DNA of 64,000 bases from Gigaspora margarita (Eukaryota > Glomeromycota > Glomeromycetes > Diversisporales > Gigasporaceae): contig WTPW01000580.1 of assembly GCA_009809945.1 (NCBI GenBank), forward strand, positions 62,001-126,000, in the 5' to 3' direction. Below, in pieces: positions 1 through 11,362 of the stretch. Numbering within the stretch: position 1 is the stretch's first letter; every line of letters begins with the position of its first letter. The translations under genes and the position numbers were made by a program. The notes beneath the pieces were generated by a model. It was not told the origin of the DNA, did no database searches, and saw only the letters and a program-made list of their open reading frames with translations.

Positions 1-507
1 GATCAGCACTATTTTTATATTAGAATTTGGGGCAAAATTACTATAATTTTCATTATATGGTAGAATCTGATATCCTTTGAATGAAAAATATTTTTTTATT
101 AAGTTAACAGCTCATGTTGATTAATTGAAAGCTGTAGAGCTCACTAAGACGCATCTAATAGTGGTTAGATCATTCAAATCGGCCCAGTGTACACTGAGAC
201 ATCGCTAAAAAATGATTGGCTGACTATATAAAATTTTATGTAAACAAACTTTGTTTACATAGAATTTTATATAGTCAGGCAATAGTTTTTTAGCAATATC
301 TCAGTGTACATTAGGCAGATTTGAATAATCTAACCACTATTAGATGCGTCTCAGTGAGCTCTACAACTTCCAATTAATTGACATAAGCTGTTAACTTAAT
401 AAAAAAAATTTCATTCAAAGGATGTCAGATTCCACTATATAATAAAAGTTTATATTGTTCTTATCCCCAAAATTAACTATTGTACCAATATGGTAATAGT
501 GCTAATC
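1..507. repeat. Long palindromic foldback element, cut by the window start
   Basis: The two halves are near reverse complements around a centre near 250. The first bases (GATCAGCACTATT) pair with AATAGTGCTAATC at 495-507, and the tip is the ATGTAAACAAAC hairpin at about 237-262. The sequence after 507 suggests the terminal repeat continues left of base 1, so the true left end and target duplication are unseen. There is no coding capacity. It contains TTAGATGCGTCT and ATTCAAAT-CGG modules that recur in other elements of this window. Confidence 0.8.
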
Positions 508-2209
508 TTATCCGGATCATCAATTAAATATTTTTGATTACCCAGAGAAAACATTGAACAGTATTATTATAAAAACTAGAAAAACAAGAAAAGAGGCCCA
601 TACATCAATCCAATTTCGTATTGATTATATAATAATCATTAATTATATTAACAATTGTATATGAACCTCTCATACCTTGAGCCCTAGAATAACAAAGAAT
701 ATAATATAAATAGAGTAGAATTAGAACACCAACTGAAGACAATTAAAAGCATAAAAGAAATACTTATCTTCATTCAACCATACTGCAACAAGATTCAAAT
801 GACCTTCAAGACCTGAACTTAATCTACTATGCCTCTTTCTGCTTGCAAATTTGAGGATCAAGGGTTTTGCTAGATTGTTAAACTTTGTTTTGATTAGATA
901 GTAGTATTGTTATTTGTATTCAGTTGAAATCCTACCCCTCTTACAACATCGTGAAGCCTATCTGCACTTATCAATAAATAATTAAACAAGCAATAATATA
1001 TTATCTTAAAAAAGGATAACCTTTTAGTAATTTAGTGAATGTGATGTTTTGGAAATGAAACTAGTTAAAAAAACAAAAGACAAATCCAAGTTCAATAAAA
1101 AAACAATAATCTAATAAAAATGCAAATTCTAAAAAAATGAATTTAAAAAATACTAGCACTATATTACATCATTTTTTGAAATTAATAATATTTAATGTCA
1201 TAATATAAATGTTGTAACATTGTAATAGTTATTAATGATCATAATGTTATCTTTACATTATATATAATTAATAATCAATTATGTCAAATTTGCATCATAA
1301 AAGCATAATCTACATGCAGGTTATATGCAAAAATCTTAATTCCTTCCAAAAATGAATAAATAAAAATCATTACTTCTACCAAAAAAGGATTTTGCAAAAA
1401 TTAGCATAGTGGATATCAAAAAAATTGAATGATACCATCCCTCTACATTTCATATTGCACATTCTATGTGATCATATTGGTATTACATTGTACAGAATAA
1501 TAGTATTTTACTTATTATATAATATTATTTAAAATCTGTAAAATACTACATCAGTGAATTATATATTTGTAATCTTATATAAGATATTATAGCCTATAAT
1601 ATAATGATAATCTTATATTTGATACAGTTTATTATATAATATATTATGTTATATTACAGTAATATTACAGTATTTATTTCAAAATATTTTGAAATATATT
1701 GCGAAATATTGTGAAATAGATCAAATAAAAAAGGGGTCACAGAAAGTAATATTTTGCATATTATGTGATATTTTCGCATTGTTTTGCAATATTTTTCAAA
1801 TTTTCAAAATTTTTTAAAAAATAAATAAACAATATACATATTCACATAATCATGCTTTTTTACAGGTTTTCACAATATTTTGCACAGTTTCGCAATTTAT
1901 TATAAAATTTTTATATTTATTTATTATTATGTATTATATATTATAATTTACATTTATTAAATATATATTTTAATTAATATTGCATTATTATATTATTACA
2001 AATATTTTAAACTGCTTTTGCACTTCGATGCATCTAATTCTATTACTATATACAAAAAACTAACTCTATATATTTATTTTCGCTCATCTTACAGTTAGCT
2101 ATTATCTTCGCTTCATTGTTTTCTATTGTCTTTACTTTGGTTATTTTTTTGTTTTGGCTATAATTTTAATTTTACTCTCTTTTTCTAAATACTCCAAAGA
2201 AGTAAATAA
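508..2209. other. AT-rich stretch without a recognisable gene
   Basis: I see no open frame with protein-like composition. About 1500-1990 is dominated by short self-complementary runs such as TATAATATTA and GAAATATT. CpG is very scarce. Nothing else can be supported. Confidence 0.5.
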
Positions 2210-3500
2210 AATAAAATAAATTTCTTAGAAGAATTAGAGTTCTTGCAAATTGCTGGAGAAATCTAGTATGTTTTTGCAAAGTGCTAGAGAAATTAAAGCT
2301 AATATTCTTGTAAAGTGCTCGAAAAGTTGCAAAGTGTCAAAGAAGTTAGAAATAAATAAATAAAAAAAATAAGTAAAAAGAAAAACAACAAAAAAACAAA
2401 AAGTATAAGCAAACTAATAAAAAATAAACAAAGCCCCAAATCTTCATTTTTCTGAAGTAAGAGTTCACGTTCTTGCAAATTTGAAATTGTGAAAACTGCA
2501 TTAATATTCTTGCAAAATGCCAAAAAAGTCGTGAAGTGCCAAAAAAGTCTGGGTTGGTTTCTTGCAAAGCACCAGAAAGTAAGGGTTCTTTTCTCACAAA
2601 GTGCCAGAATAAAATAAATTAATAAACCAAATTTAAAAAAACAAAAACAAAACAAAAAACAAAAACAAATTATATCAAACAGAAAAATAAATAAACTCCT
2701 AACTAAATCTTTATTTCTTTAAAGAAGAGTTTTTGGAATTTTAGAAATTGCTGGAGACATCAGTTGTGTGTGTTCTTGCAAAGTGTCAGAAGTTTGGGTT
2801 GGCCTGTGCAAGGTTTTGAAAAGTTGTTTGTTTTCTTGAAAGGTTTTCTTGTAAAGAGTTGAAATAAAAATAAGATGAAAAAAAATTAAAAAATAAATAA
2901 ATAAAAAAAATTTAAAAATAACAAAATGAAAACAAAAAAAAATGAAACAAAAACAAAAAGCGAAACGAAAATAAAAAATGAATTAAAACATAAAAGCGAA
3001 AAAAAACAAAATAAAAAATCTAATTATAAACAAAAGATCTAATCTAATCTTGTAGTACAGAATGTGAACTTTATCAAAATATTTTGAACTATTTTGAAAA
3101 ATCAGTCTAATGTGCAATTCAGGTTACAGATCTAATGATCCAGCTTGGTTTTCTAGTCCTAAAATATGGGTTGGCTTGCGCAAGATTTCAAAAAGTTGTT
3201 TATTTTCTTGCAAAGGTCAATGTTCTTGTAAAGTGCAAAAAGCAGAAAAAAATAAATAAATCTAATTATAAACAAAAGATCTAATCATAGTATAGTATTT
3301 GAACTATTTCAAATATTTTGAAAAAGCAGTCTAATGCATGATCCAGGTTACAGATCTACTGAACCTAGTCCTAAAATATTTTGAAAGGGATTGATATATT
3401 TCGTAATATATTTCGAAATATTTCGAAATTACTTTCATTATATTTCAAAAATGTGATATTTCAAAATAATTTAAAATATATTACAAAATATTTTGCTTAT
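2210..3500. repeat. Degenerate tandem repeats built on TTCTTGCAAAGTGC
   Basis: Variants of TTCTTGCAAAGTGCCAGAAA recur many times (for example near 2245, 2270, 2310, 2475, 2515, 2565, 2775 and 3215), separated by poly-A-rich spacers of the AAAAATAAATAAA type. Two related blocks (about 3040-3150 and 3255-3370) repeat an AAAAGATCTAATC core and an AATGTG/ATGATCCAGGTTACAG core. The region ends in TTTCGAAATA repeats near 3400-3480. Long frames here are low-complexity artefacts. Confidence 0.55.
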
Positions 3501-4907
3501 ATTACAGTTTGTAAGACCTTACATAAGATTACGCTAGTATAAATTTGCTGATATAGTACCATATTGATTTCTATAATTTCCATTCTTTACAACAATTTTG
3601 AACTATTATTCAAAAGTGATAAATATGACTACTATCATAATTAAACCAAAAAAATGGTTTATAATAAATTTATTAACTGACATAATCAACTTAGGAAATT
3701 TAATTCTATACTAAAATAAGATTTTTTTCTATAGTATAAAACTTAATTTCTGCACTTAGAAATATTTTATTTTACATAATGAAAATAATGCAGAAGGCAA
3801 TTATAGAAGTTTTATTAGAAGATTAAGTTATTATATATAAGAGTTGAATTTTGTTTTTGATATAATTAATAAAAATATATATTATCTTGGTAAAATCATT
3901 TAAACAAACTAATCAAATTTACCTGTAAATGACTTATAGCAGAATTTTTTTATTAGAACTTATTCAGGTTACCTGGTGAGTTATTCATAAGTGACCCATA
4001 ACAGAATTTTTCTATTATTGTGATTCATTTGGGTTACCTAGATGGGTGACCCATAGATAATCTGGGTTAGAATTTTTGAAACAGGTTAGAACACTAACTG
4101 GCACAACAAAAAATATAAAGAATTCAAAGTAAAAAATTTAAGAGACAAAATAATAGAACCCATACAAAAGGAAAGACCAAAAATTCTTACAGTAACAAAG
4201 CATATAAACTTAGCATGCAAGTGGCCATAGCAGTAGAGCAGAATGTACAAATGGAAGAAGCAAGTAGTCCACTAGAACCAGAGAAGATACATACAAGTTT
4301 GTATAATAAAAGTGCATAAGTGTTGCTTAGTCCAAAAGCCTCTATAGTAGTACTAATAGGGTTGTATAAAGTTAATAAGATTCTAGTAATAGACAAAAGA
4401 AAGAACAATCAAAGTAAGAGCAGTATAATGTACAATTGGCAAGTATCAATAAGTGCTCAACAAAAAAAGTAACACAACTGAATGTAAATGACAGATTTAT
4501 CAAGATCAAGTACAAGAAGAAGAAAAGGATAAAAAAGAATAAAAGAAAAATTTAGAATAAATAAAAAATCTAAAATCTCACAGCAATGAAAGAAGTACAT
4601 GTAATTACAATAGTAATATTAAATATTAAAGAACTTAATAAAAGAATAAATGCAAAGAATCTCTAACTTTTCTTAAATTATATAAAATAAATTTCATATT
4701 AATTTAAGAAAATAATCTAAATAATATGTCTATACAAAGCTTTCTTAAGAGTAATGGTATCTAGACTCGATATGGTCATTAAAAAAGGCTATATTAGCAG
4801 AAAATAGAATAATAAGTTTTAGAACAGATTTACAAAATAGAAAAGTAATAACAACTTATTTTCAATTAAAATATTAAACTTTCCAAGTTGCAAATGTCTA
4901 TGCTTCC
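3501..4907. other. AT-rich, CpG-poor intergenic stretch
   Basis: No supportable gene. Around 3900-4090 there are short direct repeats of a GTGACCCATA/GGTTACCT motif; a related reverse-complement version (GACTCATGGGTAAC, CTGGGTCAT) lies at about 12460-12530, so this is probably a decayed dispersed repeat. Confidence 0.4.
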
Positions 4908-5198
4908 AGGACCCCAGACATCTAGTCCAGAGGTTATATATTATGCATTTTATCAAAAATCTCTAAAATTTAGAAAACAAAAAAACAGGTTTTGGCAATT
5001 ATCTTAGCAACCAGTAGTGATTTAAATGAACATTTTTTTAATGCTTTTAGTAAGGGACATTTAGCAAATAAAGTTCATACAATTATAATTACTAGATCAA
5101 AACTTATTTAAACAAATATAGTTTTGTTATTTTTAGCAAATTAGATCAAAATTGGCCAAAACTCAGTTATGACCTATATGAGAGATATTTGGGGCTCT
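4908..5198 (+). mobile_element. MITE of the GGACCCC family, copy 1
   Basis: About 290 bp with imperfect terminal inverted repeats: AGGACCCCAGACATCT at the left and AGAGATATTTGGGGCTCT at the right. Two further copies lie at 40351-40646 (same orientation) and 40895-41193 (opposite). All three share a central TAGATCAA..TTATTTAAACAAATAT segment and the TTTTGTTATTTTTAGCAAAT segment. Non-coding. This copy abuts the 5' end of the LINE fragment. Confidence 0.7.
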
Positions 5199-5199
5199 G

Positions 5200-7063
5200 C
5201 TCTTCTAACATCTCTGATAGGCAGAATTTTTTCAAAATGAGTACCCAGTATAAATAATAATTTGATCAATATAGTAGCTAGTAACTTAAATACAAATTTA
5301 AACTCAACAAATAACAGAATTAGCCAATTATATCGTCATTATGACCCAACTAGAAGTAAATTAGAAGAACTCATAGAAGGCTTCACTAACACAGCTTGCA
5401 TAAACAATAAAAACCCTTTATTACTTACCATCAAATGGTTAGAAATAGGCATCCTATAGTTGTAAGATTAGATTATAAATTTCTCAACAATGAATATGTA
5501 CTGTACAGATGTAAAAATGGACAGAAACTAAATTCAGAAACTCAGACCATCTTTTCTTATCATGCTCACTATACTACAATCAAAAAACACCTGGGCCCAT
5601 TTTATAAAAACTCAATCTACGAGTTCTAAACAACCTGTTTAAATCCAAAAAAATAAGAGAGAATCTTAAAAATAAGGAGCAATATTGAACTAGGACTACT
5701 ATAAGATCTAGCTACAATTAATTGTTAGGACCTGCAAGCTACCAGAGCCCCAAAACTTGTATAAGAAAAATTTATAAAAGAATAACAGAACTAAATAACA
5801 AAATTGCCAAGGACCTACAACTGACAAATCTGAACATCATAGTGGCATAATTAAACTCAGAGCTACAAGAAGAGCTAAGATTGATAACTAAAAAATAGCA
5901 ATTAAAATTGAACACCAAATGGATGAAAGAAAGTAAAATATCTACAAAGTATTTTTTGAACAGTACAATCAAAAGTATTGTAAAAGGCAACAATTAAATC
6001 AGAAATCCAGCATTACCAACTTTGGATGATTGAATAAAAATATTGCAGTATATAAGGGAACAATTTGAAGTGCTATACCAGGCAGAACCAATAAATTTAG
6101 AAGTAGTAGAGGATTTGATAAAAGAACTGCTATTGGTAACACAATAACACAATAACACACAAGTAAAAGAAATTAGCCTTTATAAAATTACAGATACAAC
6201 TGACAAGCTACCAAATTACAAGGCTCCAGGCTTGGATAGCTTAACATATAAATTTTACAAAACATTCATAATAAAATTTCTCTAGTTTTCAAAACTGCCT
6301 TCAACAATGCACTTAACATAAGTATATATTTCAAACCCATGCAGAAGAGTATAATTACACTAATTTCTAAAAAGAGAGATGATCTCAAAAATATCAGTAA
6401 TTGGAGACCCATCTTGTTAGTGAATTTGGATACTAAGATCTTTATAAAAGTTATCACAAACACATTTGCAAAGATATTATAAACAAGCATCAAACAGGCT
6501 TTATAAAGGGTATATCAATTGATGATGCTGCCTTGGATATTATAAGTACAATGAGGAGTCAAAAAAATCAGATAGACCCTGGCTCCTTTTCTTGGATCAA
6601 AGGAAGGCCTTTGATAAAGTAAATCACAACTATCTAATAAGAGTAATTAAAAAAAAAGAGGTTTAGCTTAGTGTTCATAGAATTAATAAGAAGTTTTTTT
6701 TTCAAATCAATTAGCTTATATATCAAATGCAAGCCTACTCTCTACCCTATTTAAGATTAATAGGGGAGTTAGGCAGGGGATCCTCTGCCTCTTTTGCTAT
6801 ACATAATATCATTTGAGCCATTATTAAGATTGTTAAAGCAGAAATTAAAGGGAGTACCAACAGGACCTGTGAATTTTAAAATCAATACCTATACAGATAA
6901 CCTGTTAGATACATTTGAGATGGTAGCTATTCACATTTAAATATCAACTCATTACATTAAAGTGCTTAGCATATACTGTTGACTTTGTGTAAACATGACA
7001 GAGAAACAATAATGATAAATAAGGAGGTGCAAATATTTGTAAGAGTGAATGAGTAGTATAGAT
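5200..7063 (+). mobile_element. Broken non-LTR retrotransposon (LINE), ORF2 remnants
   Basis: Conceptual translation in shifting frames gives, in order: the C-terminal half of an AP endonuclease-like domain (5262-5600; RLDYKFLNNEYV and a degenerate SDH-like motif), a linker with LNTKWMKESKISTKYF (about 5900-5960), and reverse-transcriptase blocks (about 6000-6900): NYKAPGLDSLTYKFYK, NWRPILLVNLDTKIF, QTGFIKGISIDD, AFDKVNHNYL and a GVRQG-like block. The catalytic DD box is reduced to a TYTDN-like remnant. The frame is interrupted by many stops and indels and the 5' half of the endonuclease is absent, so it is inactive. The motif set suits an L1/Tx1-like LINE; the clade assignment is inference. 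The 3' end is unclear because a hAT-type MITE follows directly at 7064. Confidence 0.85.
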
Positions 7064-7467
7064 TAGGGTTGTTAAATTGCTTAAAATGCTCAAAAACTGC
7101 TTAACACAATTTTCTTGTTAGTTTTATGTTTTTTTTTGATTTTTTTTTTGTAAATTACAATATTAAAATTGTTTATAATAATTTTAAAAAATATATTTAT
7201 TAAAAAATAATAACTTGGTCTAATTTGCAAATATTGATCATTTAATGTTTTTAAAGCACTGCTCAGAAGCATAATTGCTTATAAAATGCTTAAAGACAAT
7301 TTCTTACTACAAATAGTATTTCTAACTCTTTTTTGTAATTAGATCTATTGTTTATATTAGTTTTAACCTAATTATTTATTAAAAAATTTATTTGATTATC
7401 ATAATGGTTTAATAAATTATTTTGAATTGTGTTACATGAAGCACTTAGAAGCAATTTAACATTACTA
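7064..7467. mobile_element. hAT-type MITE with 8-bp target duplication
   Basis: Ends are TAGGGTTGTTAAATTGC and its near reverse complement GCAATTTAACATTACTA. It is flanked by perfect 8-bp repeats GTATAGAT at 7056-7063 and 7468-7475. The 8-bp duplication and the TAGGG start are characteristic of hAT elements. 404 bp, AT-rich, no transposase. It also contains a subterminal TGCTTAAAATGCT repeat. Confidence 0.85.
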
Positions 7468-7475
7468 GTATAGAT

Positions 7476-8570
7476 GTTCTGCGTCATTTCGCAATTTTAG
7501 GTTGATTTTGAATTGATTGCGTCATTAATTTTTCACTGATTTAGAAATAACTTATCAATTCTTAATTCAATTAAATTATTTAACTCTATTATACTTTGAA
7601 ACTTAATAAAAATTAAACTCAAATTATTTAAATTTATTATACTACAAATATATTGCGTACTACATATGTCATATTAATTATATTAATTTATTTGTTCTTT
7701 AATGGATCGAAAATAAATATAGCCAAAGTTTAACTGCACTTAAAAATTCAAACGAATCATACAACCAAATTTTAAATATTGGATAACTCATAATTTAAAA
7801 TTATTTATATTGATTGGTATAATTAAAAAACTTCAACAATTAAACCAATCAAAAAACCTAAGGACGTATTTTTATATGATAATTTGTGCTATACACCAAG
7901 TAACGAAGCATGCTAGTCAAGCAAAATAGTCAAAACAAAGACCTGATGAAAGTTTTTTTTTTACTATGCTTATGCTATTTTTTAATGATAATAAATTTTT
8001 AACATGCATTAAAAAGATTTGTATGTGTATTGTTTTATCTTGCAAACAGTAGATGATGACGCCATTCATGAATAGAGTGTTTTAAAAGCTCATTAGCCCT
8101 GAAATAATTCAAATCATCAATTCAGATGTTAATTCAAGTGAAAACTGGCATTGCATTTTGTAAGAAAAAGAAGAGCAGCAGGTTCAAAAGAAGTAATTTA
8201 CTATGTACAAGACGATGTGAGTGCGTTCCACATAGTAATGCAAAAATTTTATTTAATTTTTTGATCATGTGAATTTTTCACAGTTGTGCTTTTTTTTTTA
8301 TTAATTATGCAATTTTTTTATTTAAATTTATAAAGCAGTTTTTTATTATAACTGTAATTTACGCAATTTTATATATATTTTTTAATTTCTTTATATAAAT
8401 TTTTATATAAATTTTTATTTATGCAAATGAGATTATAATATAAGTAAATTATTAATGGTCGGCCATATAATTTATCTTTTTAATTTTTCACCAATTGAGA
8501 AATAATTTGCGTCGTTTCAAAATTTAAGAATGACTTACGTAGTTTAATTTGAAATCGACCTAAATTGTGA
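7476..8570. mobile_element. Possible DNA element with weak inverted ends
   Basis: CAATTTTAGGTTGATTTTGA near 7492 is loosely mirrored by TCGACCTAAATTG near 8550, and both ends carry TGCGTCATT-like and TTGCGTCGTT-like subterminal words. No open frame and no clear target duplication were found, so the boundaries are tentative. Confidence 0.3.
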
Positions 8571-8631
8571 ACAAATATAGATAGATACTACTTTTATAGC
8601 ACGTGGTTATGGGTAATATAAAGTACTGACT

Positions 8632-9054
8632 AGTTGATTAATAAAAGTCTATCGCTATTTGATTATTTTTGTGAAATACAAGACTATCTGAAATTACAGC
8701 TGATACAATTTACAAGTATTTCTAAAATTAACAATTTCACATGTTGCCTGATAATCTCTTTTTATAAAAATCACTTATCATTATACATTTGCAAAATGAT
8801 TTATGATCTACATTGAAATATCTTTAATATAAACCAGAATTGTTGATTAATAAAAGCCTATCGCTATGTGATTATTTTTGTGAAATACAAGACTATCTGA
8901 AATTACAGCTGATGAGTATTACCAAAATTAACAATTTCACATGTGGCCTGATAATCTCTTTTTATAAAAATCACTTATCAGTTATACATTTGCTCATATA
9001 CACAAAAAATAATTAATGATCTATATTGAAATATCTATAAATTAAACATAAATT
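8632..9054 (+). promoter_or_regulatory. Tandemly duplicated ~210-bp region upstream of a secreted-protein gene
   Basis: The segments at about 8632-8834 and 8842-9054 are roughly 90% identical by eye. Both start at GTTGATTAATAAAAG and include CAAGACTATCTGAAATTACA and CTCTTTTTATAAAAATCAC. The TTTTATAAAA word in each copy is a plausible TATA element, the second about 150 bp before the gene's ATG. The duplication would give the gene two copies of its proximal promoter. Promoter function is inferred from position only. Confidence 0.5.
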
Positions 9055-9118
9055 TCTATTCAAGAAAGTAATCAATTTAACTACAAAGTTCGTGTGTAAA
9101 TTACAAATTATAAGGATA

Positions 9119-9613
9119 ATGTTAATACTAATCATATTAATCAAAACTTCTACAATGCATGTTATTCCCAAAAATCATACAATTATCAAACACATTGAAA
9201 AAAATTCTACGAATGACAATCAATTTGCAAATACATCAACAGCAGTAATTAATAGTAGTTATCCTATACATAAAGTATTAATGGTTGCTCATGGATGGCT
9301 TTTCCCAATAGAACACTTACGCCTTCATTGGGTTGACTGGACTCAAAAATCAAAATGGTATGAAGAAATCTATGTCCAAGGTGGAGCTTGGGTTACAAAG
9401 AATCTTACATCCCCATCTTGGGCAGCAGGATACTATTTCGAAATTAAGACAGATTATGGAAATTCACCACAACTATTTACTACACTTTGGTGGGATGGTT
9501 GGGTAGGTGGAATATATTGCAATGATCTTCATTTTCATACAAAGGGTATCTATTACAAAATTAATTTTGAATATAAAATAATTTGGAATGAAGAATGTAA
9601 ATTTCCACATTAA
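9119..9613 (+). CDS. Small secreted protein of unknown family
   Basis: A single open frame of 164 residues. The open frame could be extended upstream only to a GTG at 9092; the first ATG is at 9119, and the protein then begins MLILIILIKTST, a short hydrophobic stretch that looks like a signal peptide. The mature part has no membrane segment. It is rich in aromatic residues (HGWLFPIEHLRLHWVDW, WWDGWVGGIYC), with an alternating pattern that suggests a beta-rich secreted fold, three N-x-S/T sites in the N-terminal third, and two cysteines in the last quarter (GIYCND and EECKF) that could form a disulfide. I do not recognise the family. A small secreted apoplastic or effector-like protein is possible but is inference. 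It stands alone, in a CpG-bearing island inside repeat-rich DNA, downstream of a duplicated upstream region. Confidence 0.65.
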   Translation: MLILIILIKTSTMHVIPKNHTIIKHIEKNSTNDNQFANTSTAVINSSYPIHKVLMVAHGWLFPIEHLRLHWVDWTQKSKWYEEIYVQGGAWVTKNLTSPSWAAGYYFEIKTDYGNSPQLFTTLWWDGWVGGIYCNDLHFHTKGIYYKINFEYKIIWNEECKFPH

Positions 9614-10623
9614 GCTAAAAATTAATATAATTAGTGCAAAAAAATTTGTACTTCAAATAGTTATGATTAAAAAAAGTTCTTTAACTTAAATTTTTTAAAA
9701 TAATTATTAAAAATTTTATTTAGTAAATTTTTAAAAAATATATATTATATATTTATTATATAAATTTACTAGTATTTTAAAAATAGATTATCAAATTTGC
9801 ACAAATTTTAATTACTTTACAGAAACTAGCTAATTTTTATTAATTTATTATAATCTTAAAGATTATAATAAAATTATTAAATTTATATCTTACAATAATC
9901 TTATAATAATAATCTTAACATAATCTTATAACCATCTTATTTTATAATAATCTTAAAACAATCTTATAATCATCTTATTTAATCTTAAAATAATCATAAA
10001 ACAATCTTATAATAATCTTAAATTAATCTTATAATACAGTCAACTCCCTTTATAAAAACCTTTCTATAATGAATCTGGATATGCAAACTAAAAGTTTTAG
10101 AATTAATAATAGTTCAGTATAAAAAGAGTTATGGTTTCTTAAACACTATATTCTAAAAGAACAAATTTCAAAAGTATAATATTCTAAAAACTAAATCTCA
10201 AAAAAAAAAAATTTAAAAAATCATTATTCTAATAGATCATATTTTAAAAATATTATAATCTTAAAAGATCATAATTCTAAAAAATAAATCCAAAAACATA
10301 ATCCCAAAAGATTATAATTTTAAAAAAAACATATAATCTCAAAAAATATAATTCCAAAAGGTTATAATCTCAAAAAATTATAATCCAAAAGATTATAATT
10401 CAAAAGGATTTTAAAAGAGTAAAATTTTAGTTATGCAATAGTATAATTAGAATTAATACTAGATTAATGCTATTTATATGCAGTAATTTGGATTGTAGAA
10501 TTTTTTTACAAATTAAAATTATATTTAAGTTATATAAACTTATACTATCAGTTTGATTAATCTAGTAATCTGGGGTTTAATTTTTATTAAAAAAGATTTT
10601 TTTGATATTATTAAATATTACTA
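9614..10623. repeat. AATCTTATAAT-type tandem repeats and a lone pogo-like end
   Basis: About 9845-10030 is a degenerate array of AATCTTATAATAATCTTA units. About 10200-10400 repeats an AATCTCAAAAAATTATAATC unit. At 10034 a sequence reading CAGTCAACTCCCTTTATA resembles the end of the pogo-like elements found elsewhere here, but I could not find its partner end. No gene. Confidence 0.5.
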
Positions 10624-11362
10624 CAGTCAGACCTCTCTATAGTCACACCCCATATAGTCACACCTCTATATAAGCTCCCAATATTGTGCAACAGACTTAA
10701 ATATAGTAAAAAGCCTCCTTATAGTCACAAATCCTCTATAATCACTATCACAAAAAATTTTGATTTTTTTATCAATTTTATTAATAAAAACCCTTCTTTA
10801 TAATCACCAATTTTGACCAAATATGGATTAAAAAAATCTGATTGGCCAATATCATATTTATGTTTATTTAAAATATTCAATTAAAAATTCTTAAAGGTTT
10901 GACAGCAAATAACATTTGATGCAGCAGTCCGATTTAAATGAAACAACCACCAAAATGTTCGTCTCTATGAGACGATTCTAATGAGCCCAAAATCGTTAAA
11001 ATCCAATTACAGGCTCCTGTGATAGTTAAGGATTTGTGTCACTTTACATGTTTAGAATTGATTAAATTTAAATATCTAGGCAAAAAATCCTTAATGATCT
11101 TAGCATTTTGTAACTAGATTTGACAATTTTGTACTCTTTAGAAAACACTCTGGTGGTCATTTTGTCCAAATTGGGCCACTGGATCAAAAGTCATTCACTA
11201 TCAAATATTTTAAATTTTTTAATAGTATTTCAAATATGCGCAAATATATTATAATTGACCTTTGGTCATGTGACCATAACAAAGTATTTTATTTATAGTC
11301 ACACCTCTAGACAATCACCAAAATAGGGCGCAACCAACTTGTGATTATAGAGAGGTCTGACT
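10624..11362 (+). mobile_element. Pogo-like non-autonomous element, copy 1
   Basis: Begins CAGTCAGACCTCTCTATAG and ends CTATAGAGAGGTCTGACT-like, flanked by TA on both sides. CAGTC ends with a TA target are typical of pogo/Tigger-like Tc1-mariner elements. 739 bp with no transposase. A second copy lies at 15195-15944 in the opposite orientation and matches along its length, including a GAGACGA inverted pair and the motif CCACTGGATCAAAAGTCATT. CAGTC-type TIRs continue inward as ATAGTCACACC repeats. Confidence 0.8.

Noticed and set aside
2299-2655. 118-residue minus-strand frame rich in Phe/Leu
   Set aside because: It is the translation of a poly-A-rich tandem repeat on the other strand and has no protein-like composition.
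4187-4408. 73-residue minus-strand frame
   Set aside because: Hydrophobic composition arises from AT-rich sequence; no start context, family or conservation.
6266-6493. 75-residue minus-strand frame
   Set aside because: It is antisense to the reverse-transcriptase region of the LINE.
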